From contig JAETOP010000017.1 in NCBI GenBank assembly GCA_021771675.1, positions 1 to 44,995 of the forward strand: DNA of 44,995 bases, read 5' to 3'. The notes under the pieces are model-generated. The model was not told the DNA's origin. It ran no database searches and was given only the letters and a program-made list of their open reading frames with translations. Shown here one piece after another: positions 39,593 through 44,995 of this stretch (its first letter is position 1; the number at the start of each line of letters is the position of its first letter). The position numbers and the translations under genes are program-made. This stretch comes from Oscillospiraceae bacterium (lineage in GTDB: Bacteria; Bacillota_A; Clostridia; Oscillospirales; Oscillospiraceae).

Positions 39593-40378
39593 TTACTCAG
39601 CCAGGGTGACGCTGCCCCACAGGCTGGGATTGGTGTTGATATTCAGGTTGCCGCTCCACGCCATCTGAGGGATGTACTCCGTACCGGGGCAGGGATAGCT
39701 GATGTCAGTGATGACGAAATTGCAGGAGAGGGTGTCGCCGGCCTGGGGCGCATAGACCTCAATATTCTTGTTGGAGAAGCAGGCCCAGGGAATCACAGCC
39801 TCCCAGGTAAAGCCAGTGGTGGTCATCTCAACGGCACACTGATAGCCATCCAGCACGCTCTCGCCGCCGTCCATGCCCACGCTGACGAAGCGCTCACGAT
39901 TCTCCTTGGGCACCATGGAACGGTCAATGGCGGTATCCCAATAGGGCTCATCCATCACAAAGTAAACCAGGAAGTCCTTGGTGCCGTACTCAGTGCGCTC
40001 CGGGTCGGCGGTGGGGTCGGTGGAGATATACAGCTTCAGGTTGTCCTCGCCGTCGATGGGCAGCATTTCAATAGCGCCCAGAGGCGTATCCTCGGTAATC
40101 TCGGCAGCCATGTACAGGTTCTCGTCGTCCCAGGCCAGGTAGAAGTTGGCGGAGCAGTCGTTCTCACCCTGCCAGAAGACCACATCACGGATAACCTGGG
40201 AAGCATCCTTGACCACGGCGGGGGAATCCAGGTTCCACTCAGCCAAGCTGCCATCAATGGTGATGGCTTCGTTCTTGTAGGCGGTGATGTTGGGCCGGGC
40301 AGCTTCTTCTGCCATCACAGGGACGGCCAGGGTCAGTGCAGCCAAAGCGCCGGCGGCAAATCGAAACAGCTTATTCAT
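39593..40378 (-). CDS. Secreted CBM9-like carbohydrate-binding protein
   Basis: A 261-residue exported protein. MNKLFRFAAGALAALTLAVP is a signal peptide cleaved near VMA-EE. The mature protein begins ITAYKNEAITIDGSLAEWNL, the DGxLxEW opening of CBM9/DOMON-like modules. It continues with YLAWDDENLYMAAEITED, DNLKLYISTDP, the FTWEAVIPWACF strand and a closing ISYPCPGTEYIPQMAWSG block. No catalytic domain is attached, so it is probably a free sugar-binding protein assisting the secreted GH3 enzymes. Start 40378 is preceded by AGAAAGGAGAAC. Promoter TTGACA-19-TATGAT and an operator motif lie upstream. Confidence 0.82.
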   Translation of the reverse strand: MNKLFRFAAGALAALTLAVPVMAEEAARPNITAYKNEAITIDGSLAEWNLDSPAVVKDASQVIRDVVFWQGENDCSANFYLAWDDENLYMAAEITEDTPLGAIEMLPIDGEDNLKLYISTDPTADPERTEYGTKDFLVYFVMDEPYWDTAIDRSMVPKENRERFVSVGMDGGESVLDGYQCAVEMTTTGFTWEAVIPWACFSNKNIEVYAPQAGDTLSCNFVITDISYPCPGTEYIPQMAWSGNLNINTNPSLWGSVTLAE

Positions 40379-40433
40379 AAGATTGTTCTCCTTTCTGTAG
40401 CGGAAGGTTATTCCCATCGCTTTTCACGGCATT

Positions 40434-40464
40434 ATCATAACATAAATCCCCCCCATTATGTCAA
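40434..40464 (-). promoter_or_regulatory. Promoter of the CBM9-like gene
   Basis: On the minus strand a perfect TTGACA (40464-40459) and TATGAT (40439-40434) are spaced by 19 bases, longer than ideal. Operator copy C lies 46 bases upstream of the -10. Confidence 0.65.
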
Positions 40465-40485
40465 GACAATCCCGCACTTCCCTTT

Positions 40486-40499
40486 GGAAAATCCGGCAC
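40486..40499 (+). promoter_or_regulatory. Candidate operator copy C (GGAAAATCCGGCAC)
   Basis: Identical to copy D in the preceding TTT and the first 10 motif bases. It lies upstream of the CBM9-like promoter at about -60. Confidence 0.55.
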
Positions 40500-40557
40500 C
40501 CTAACAGTTTTTTATGAAATCTTTTCCAAATGACAGGGGTAATCCGATATTGTCAAA

Positions 40558-40579
40558 GCCCCGGGCGATTGCCCGGGGC
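40558..40579 (-). terminator. Terminator of secreted GH3 hydrolase B
   Basis: GCCCCGGGC, loop GATT, GCCCGGGGC: a perfect 9-bp stem. The minus-strand T-run is short (TTTG). Confidence 0.65.
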
Positions 40580-40602
40580 CTTAGGGTTAACGATTCAGGA
40601 AA

Positions 40603-43104
40603 TTATTCCACAGTGATGACGATGGAATTGTTACCAACAGTGAGGGTGTGCTCGCCGGAGCCTTCCAGAACCACATCGATGGTTACGACCACGAAGGAGC
40701 CGCCTTCCACACTGATGTACTTGCTGGCCAGGACCTGCTCGCCTTCCATCACCTCAACGGTGGCGGAGCCGTCGGCGCCGTTGTTCTCGGCAATCATGTA
40801 CAGGGAGAAGGGCTCACCGCTGATCACGGTCTTGTTCACAGCAGAAACGGAAGTGCTGGTGCCGGATGCAGTCTCAGTGGTAACCTCCTCAACAGACTGG
40901 TCACTGACCAGGGTATTGACCTGGATGTCCGCAGCCTGACCATAGCGCATACCGAAGCCCACGGGGATAATCACGTCGCCCAGGTTGGTGGGCAGCTGGG
41001 CAGTGGGATTCTGACGAACGGTTGCAGCCATATACAGACGGGTAGCCGTATCCACGCCGGTGTCGAACTGCAGCTCGCCCCAATCCAGGTTGGCGTCATC
41101 GGAGGTGCGGGCGATCTCGAACACGGTGGAGCCGCTGGGCTCCTTGGCGCCAAAGAGCATATCGGCGATAACGGAGGGCAGGGTCTTGTGGTAGAAGTTG
41201 CCCATGGAGGAGCCATGGTCGGGAGTGCAGTCATAGGTCAGGAACATCACAGCAGCGCTGTTCTCGATGGCCCATGCATCGGGCTCGTTGGAAACGCCGC
41301 CGTCATACAGCAGAACCAGGGGGATACCCGCATCCTGAGCGTCCTCGATCAGCAGCTCGGTGCTGTCATCCATAGCGGTCACATGGACAACAGCCACGGT
41401 GGAATCCTCCAGCGCATCAACCACCTGGGCATAAGCACCAATGGCCTCAATGTCCATGGCAGTGGTGTCCTTGGAGGAACCATCCACATAGACCTTCGCA
41501 TCCTTGCTCAGAGGCAGCAGGTCATTGTTGTTCTTCAGCAGAACAGTGGACTCGGTCTGCAGGCGGATGTCCATCTCGTTCATCTTGTCGTTACGGGCAA
41601 CGTAGACATCCTCAATGGTGTTCAGCTGGAAGGCCTCGGCCTTGTAAGCGTCGCTGGCTGCCAGCTCCAGAGCCTCGTCCAGCTCGGAGTAGGGATCCTC
41701 AAACAGGCCCAGCTCAAACTTGTTGCGCAGCACCCGCTTGGCGTGGCGATCGATGGTTTCCTGGGTCAGGTTGCCCAGTTCCAGCTGCTCCTTGACGGTT
41801 TCGGGCCACATAGGCTGCATCATGCCGGGATAGTGAGCAATGATGTCATCGTAGTCGGTGGTGACGTCGGGCTCCACCATGAAGAAGCAGCCAACCTGGT
41901 CAACATCGGCATTAAAGATGATGGCGTACAGCTCGCCAACGGTGCAGGTGGACAGATCCACGCCCTCGGGGGTGGTGCCAGAGGCAGAGGGAGACTGCAT
42001 CCACATGGGCCAGTCGGTGACCACGCAGCCGTCATAGCCCAGGGTCTGGCGCAGGACGGCCATGGACTCGCTGTCGTAGCAGACGTTGCAGTTGTTGAGC
42101 ATGCTGCCGTTGTTCAGCATGATCCAGCCGGAGCCGTTGTCAATAACAGCGCTCTTCCAGCCAACCAGCCAGGAATCCACCAGGTCGGCAGGGCTCTTGG
42201 CTTTGGCGTAGGAGGAACGGCCGCCACGGGCCACAAAGTGCTTGGTGCAGGCGTTGACGCCATTTTCCTGATAGGCCTTGGTCTCGATGCCAACCATCTT
42301 GGCGATGTAGTTCACATCGTCGCCGTACCAGGAGCCGATTTCCACGCCGTAGGAATGGAAGGGCACATGGAAGCCGATGGCCCGCTCTTCAGCAGCATAC
42401 TGGGCAACCATGTCGTAGAGCAGCTCTTCGTCATGGGCAATGCCGAAAGCGTAGTTGGGCATGTTCACCATACCGGCCCAGGTATTGTAGCTGCGGTCGC
42501 AGCTGAGGAGCACGGGAACGCCCAGGCGGGCAGACTCGGCGATTTCCTGGAATGCGTTGTTCTCATAGATCAGGGTATCGGGAGTGCCGTTGACGTTGTG
42601 CAGGTAGGTGGTAATATTATCGGAGATGATGGAGTGGTACATGGGGATGTAGCAGTTACCCGCCTCGTCGGTGTAGGTGGGCTCATTGGAATACAGCCAC
42701 TCCTCGGTGTAGGGGTACATGGCGGTGAAGGTACCGCCGGTGGAGGCGTGCCACAACAGGCCGATCTCCTCGTCGATGGTCATCTGGCTCAGCAGATCAT
42801 CCACACGGGCATCAACATCCTGACGCCAGTCTTCGTAAACGTCCAGCTGGCCGTTGCCGTTCAGATCCTTGAACTTCAGTCCGTCCACCTCGATGATCTC
42901 CTTGGTGCGGGCCTCCAGGTGAACCTGGCCGGTGGTTTCGTCGGCCTCAACGATCACCTCATTGACCTCATAGGGCTTATTGAAGGTGGTCGGATCGGTA
43001 ACCGAAACAGGGAGCTCCGTGGTGGGGAATCCTGTTGCGAAGGCAGCCGCTGTGGTAGACAGCGCCAGCACAAGTGCGAGAATACAAGCTAGTTTTTTTC
43101 TCAT
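40603..43104 (-). CDS. Secreted GH3 glycoside hydrolase B
   Basis: An 833-residue exported enzyme paralogous to hydrolase A. The signal peptide is MRKKLACILALVLALSTTAA (cleaved near FA-TG). LKFKDLNGNGQLDVYEDWRQDVDARVDDLLSQMT repeats the calcium loop and barrel opening of A. CDRSYNTWAGMVNMPNYAFG and TKHFVARGGRSSYAKAKSPADL line the active site. GCVVTDWPMWMQSPSASG carries the probable nucleophile Asp. The C-terminal half holds the TVLLKNNNDLLPL and DHGSSMGNFYHK blocks, and the final domain ENNGADGSATVEVMEGEQVL...ISVEGGSFVVVTIDV is shared with A and the pseudogene. Start 43104 is preceded by GAGAGGAGAAC. It is divergent from a response regulator that is its likely activator. Confidence 0.9.
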   Translation of the reverse strand: MRKKLACILALVLALSTTAAAFATGFPTTELPVSVTDPTTFNKPYEVNEVIVEADETTGQVHLEARTKEIIEVDGLKFKDLNGNGQLDVYEDWRQDVDARVDDLLSQMTIDEEIGLLWHASTGGTFTAMYPYTEEWLYSNEPTYTDEAGNCYIPMYHSIISDNITTYLHNVNGTPDTLIYENNAFQEIAESARLGVPVLLSCDRSYNTWAGMVNMPNYAFGIAHDEELLYDMVAQYAAEERAIGFHVPFHSYGVEIGSWYGDDVNYIAKMVGIETKAYQENGVNACTKHFVARGGRSSYAKAKSPADLVDSWLVGWKSAVIDNGSGWIMLNNGSMLNNCNVCYDSESMAVLRQTLGYDGCVVTDWPMWMQSPSASGTTPEGVDLSTCTVGELYAIIFNADVDQVGCFFMVEPDVTTDYDDIIAHYPGMMQPMWPETVKEQLELGNLTQETIDRHAKRVLRNKFELGLFEDPYSELDEALELAASDAYKAEAFQLNTIEDVYVARNDKMNEMDIRLQTESTVLLKNNNDLLPLSKDAKVYVDGSSKDTTAMDIEAIGAYAQVVDALEDSTVAVVHVTAMDDSTELLIEDAQDAGIPLVLLYDGGVSNEPDAWAIENSAAVMFLTYDCTPDHGSSMGNFYHKTLPSVIADMLFGAKEPSGSTVFEIARTSDDANLDWGELQFDTGVDTATRLYMAATVRQNPTAQLPTNLGDVIIPVGFGMRYGQAADIQVNTLVSDQSVEEVTTETASGTSTSVSAVNKTVISGEPFSLYMIAENNGADGSATVEVMEGEQVLASKYISVEGGSFVVVTIDVVLEGSGEHTLTVGNNSIVITVE

Positions 43105-43159
43105 GGTTCGTTCTCCTCTCATTTTTTGCGCAGGGAATACTTCCTCCACTGCTGACTCC

Positions 43160-43175
43160 ATTATAACGAAAATAC
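43160..43175 (-). promoter_or_regulatory. -10 box and adjacent GAAAATAC of GH3 hydrolase B
   Basis: A minus-strand TATAAT (43165-43160) is preceded two bases upstream by the plus-strand text GAAAATAC (43168-43175). That is the same octamer found five bases upstream of the hydrolase A -10 box. No consensus -35 is present. Confidence 0.5.
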
Positions 43176-43238
43176 CATCCCTTACCTATTAACATTCGAC
43201 ACTTTAACCGTTTTTTCTACGCATATTGAAGTTAATTT

Positions 43239-43252
43239 GGAAAATCCGACAT
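43239..43252 (+). promoter_or_regulatory. Candidate operator copy D (GGAAAATCCGACAT)
   Basis: Located between the divergent promoters of hydrolase B and the response regulator, about 74 bases from one -10 and 54 from the other. It could serve activation of one gene and autoregulation of the other. Confidence 0.55.
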
Positions 43253-43297
43253 ATTCGCTGTAAAAATTCTGTACAATGCTGAATTTCTCCTTTTTTG

Positions 43298-43306
43298 TGT
43301 TATAAT
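43298..43306 (+). promoter_or_regulatory. Extended -10 promoter of the response regulator
   Basis: TGTTATAAT (TGN plus a perfect TATAAT) lies 39 bases before the start codon. No good -35 is present, as is common with an extended -10. Confidence 0.65.
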
Positions 43307-43345
43307 ATTTGTGTATCCCAGCAAACAGAAGGGAGCGAATCATTG

Positions 43346-44812
43346 ATGTATCGCATTCTAATCGTGGATGATGAAATGCCCGCCCTGCGGTTTATCGGTT
43401 CCATCATCGAACAGTTTTCCGACGGATTTCAGGTAATCGGAACAGCCTCCAGCGGTGAACTGGCTTTGGATTTTCTGCAGAAAAATACCGTTGATCTTCT
43501 GCTGACGGACATCAGCATGCATGGAATGAATGGAATTGAGCTTGCACGGCTGGCACGGAAAATACAGCCAAATATCCACATTATCGTCATCAGCGGTTAT
43601 GGCGAATTCGAGTATGCTCAGGGTGCGATTCAGGCCGGCGTGGACAATTACCTGCTCAAGCCGGTGAGCATCAGCAAGATGTCTGCAATTCTCCAGTCCG
43701 TCCAGCAAAAGATGGACGAAGAAAATGCAGGTCTGTCCAACTCTGTCTTGCCTGCGCTGGCTTGTGGGCAGCACTATAGCAAGGAGATCGCTTTCCAGCT
43801 GTTTGGCAAGAAAAGCTACCGCTTTGCCTATATCCGCTGGGGAAATCTGGATGTAACGCTGCCGAAATTCTTAAGCGCCACCTCGTTGGTGCTGCCCGTG
43901 GATGATCATTTTCAGGTGCTGCGGGGACGGGACGACGACGAGCGAATTCTCATTGCAGAAGACAATGGGGCGGAGGATTTTTTGACCCAACTCAGCGTGT
44001 ACATGACAAAGCCTGGAAACCTTTCTACTTGGACAGCGGTGTATACGCCTTTCAGCCGTGCCATTGATACGCTTCCCGGATTCATCGAGCTGTCCATCAA
44101 CATGATCTATCAAAGGACGGTCATCGGAAAGCATCAGATTCTCCAGATGTCCGGTGGCAGCAATCAGGAGCGTATCAAACTGCCCACTGCCGATCTCAAG
44201 CAGCTCAGCTATTTCGTTACTTCCGGGAAAACCCGAATGATTAAGAACTATTTTTCCTCTCTGGCATCTACTTGGGAGCGGTCTCAGATGCCCCAGCGGC
44301 AGGTGTGGCACATGGTACGGCAAATTATTCACCAGGTTGCCATGGTACGGCCCCAGGTTTTTAACCGGTTGGAGGAAATTTTACAGGAGTTCAACGGAAT
44401 CATTCACACCTCTAATTCCTACAGCGACATGATGAACAGTGCCTACTCCCTGCTGTTCGATGAGGACAGTCTGCGTGAGCGCCGCATGAGCACCCAGGAA
44501 CTATATGACAGCGCTGTGGCTTACATCAAGGAAAACTACGCTCAGCCGCTGAGTATGCAAAGTGTCTGCGATGAAATCGGCATCTCGCAGACCTATCTGA
44601 GCCGCCTGTTCCGCAAATACAGCGACACCACTTTCAATGCTTTTCTGACCCAGTGCCGCATGGAGGCCGCAAAGAAGCTGCTGCAGGAGAAGCCTGACCT
44701 TCTCCTCTATGATGTGGCTGCCTGCGTGGGCTATGAGGATTCCTCCTATTTTACAAAGGTCTTCCGCCAGTACACCGGGAAAACCCCCTCCCAGTGGGCG
44801 AACGGAGAATAG
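43346..44812 (+). CDS. AraC-type two-component response regulator (YesN-like)
   Basis: A 488-residue regulator. The receiver domain (1-120) is intact: Asp8, Asp9 and Glu10 in ILIVDDEMPAL, phosphoacceptor Asp55 in LLLTDISMHGMNGIE, and Lys105 in NYLLKPVSI. A helical linker without a recognised domain covers about 125-385. The C-terminal AraC double helix-turn-helix (YIKENYAQPLSMQSVCDEIGISQTYLSRLF...AACVGYEDSSYFTKVFRQYTGKTPSQW) binds DNA. Start 43346 follows AAGGGAGCG; an upstream in-frame ATG (43295) overlaps the -10. No histidine kinase is seen before the window ends. Its divergent position beside hydrolase B and the operator-like repeats suggest it controls the secreted GH3/CBM9 genes. Confidence 0.92.
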   Translation: MYRILIVDDEMPALRFIGSIIEQFSDGFQVIGTASSGELALDFLQKNTVDLLLTDISMHGMNGIELARLARKIQPNIHIIVISGYGEFEYAQGAIQAGVDNYLLKPVSISKMSAILQSVQQKMDEENAGLSNSVLPALACGQHYSKEIAFQLFGKKSYRFAYIRWGNLDVTLPKFLSATSLVLPVDDHFQVLRGRDDDERILIAEDNGAEDFLTQLSVYMTKPGNLSTWTAVYTPFSRAIDTLPGFIELSINMIYQRTVIGKHQILQMSGGSNQERIKLPTADLKQLSYFVTSGKTRMIKNYFSSLASTWERSQMPQRQVWHMVRQIIHQVAMVRPQVFNRLEEILQEFNGIIHTSNSYSDMMNSAYSLLFDEDSLRERRMSTQELYDSAVAYIKENYAQPLSMQSVCDEIGISQTYLSRLFRKYSDTTFNAFLTQCRMEAAKKLLQEKPDLLLYDVAACVGYEDSSYFTKVFRQYTGKTPSQWANGE

Positions 44813-44855
44813 GGAAGCCGCCTGGATTCTCCAGAAGGCACCAGAAGTGAATATT

Positions 44856-44882
44856 GAAGGGGCTGCCCCAGGCAGCCCCTTC
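44856..44882 (+). terminator. Hairpin after the response regulator
   Basis: GAAGGGGCTGCC, loop CCA, GGCAGCCCCTTC: a perfect 12-bp stem 43 bases after the stop. No T-run follows, but a second structure (CCGTCG...CGACGG, 44886-44917) does. Confidence 0.55.
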
Positions 44883-44995
44883 AGGCCGTCGAAAATCCCC
44901 TCTGGGGCTTTCCGACGGAAGGATTGCAGTCTGCTTAGCGCACTCCTTGTGCGCCTGTGGCGCACAACTCGCACACACGCAGCCTGGAATGTATT
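44883..44995. other. Non-coding right end
   Basis: No gene is supported. It contains the CCGTCG/CGACGG stem and a TGTGCGCC-TGT-GGCGCACA hairpin (about 44948-44966). This is intergenic repeat-like sequence running to the window edge. Confidence 0.4.

Noticed and set aside
40648..43092. 814-codon plus-strand frame opposite GH3 hydrolase B
   Set aside because: Antisense shadow produced by codon bias; no ribosome binding site or domain.

Overview
The window looks like a stretch of a gut-type Firmicutes chromosome (Clostridia, probably Oscillospirales/Ruminococcaceae-like). The evidence is moderate-to-high GC coding sequence, AGGAGG-type ribosome binding sites, TATAAT-type promoters with intrinsic terminators, CotH/VTC/DUF4956 proteins, secreted GH3 enzymes with DLNGNG-type calcium loops, and IS1182-like and DUF6809 remnants typical of these genomes. 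No rRNA, tRNA or CRISPR array was recognised.

Left edge (1-2051): a TOTE-type archaeo-eukaryotic primase/helicase gene on the minus strand runs off the window. It meets head-to-head a 5'-truncated macro-NADAR fusion on the plus strand. Both are NAD/ADP-ribose or nucleic-acid conflict proteins, and the join is a rearrangement scar.

Sulfated-glycan locus (2.45-24.3 kb): a GH43-like hydrolase, five Cys-type formylglycine sulfatases, a UroD-like methyltransferase, and a ribose-type ABC importer (ATPase, two different permeases, binding protein). These are joined by a 49-residue membrane protein, a GH3 beta-N-acetylhexosaminidase-like enzyme, an HSL-type esterase, a YczE-like membrane protein, beta-phosphoglucomutase, a TauE/SafE anion exporter, and the anaerobic sulfatase-maturating radical SAM enzyme on the opposite strand. 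None of the sulfatases or hydrolases here has a visible signal peptide. The simplest reading is a cytoplasmic pathway: sulfated oligosaccharides are imported intact, desulfated, deacetylated and cleaved inside, and the released sulfate is exported through TauE/SafE. An AraC-family regulator with a degenerate receiver-like N-terminus follows (24.5-26.1 kb).

Scarred region (26.1-30.5 kb): a nonsense-mutated DUF6809 gene, a frameshifted gamma-glutamylcyclotransferase with two tiny coupled ORFs, an IS1182-type transposase end, a secreted-esterase pseudogene, a PrsA/SurA-like foldase, and a GH3 pseudogene. The esterase and the GH3 pseudogene both keep the signal-peptide start and the C-terminal part but have lost the middle.

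Extracellular locus (31.2-44.8 kb): a VTC - DUF4956 - CotH operon lies between inverted copies of a ~67-bp intergenic repeat and next to a MITE-like palindrome. It is followed by two large secreted GH3 enzymes, a secreted beta-helix protein, a secreted CBM9-like protein and, divergently, a two-component AraC-type response regulator. A 14-base motif, GGAAAATCCNRCAC, recurs upstream of the GH3, CBM9-like, foldase and pseudo-GH3 genes and is a candidate operator for that regulator.
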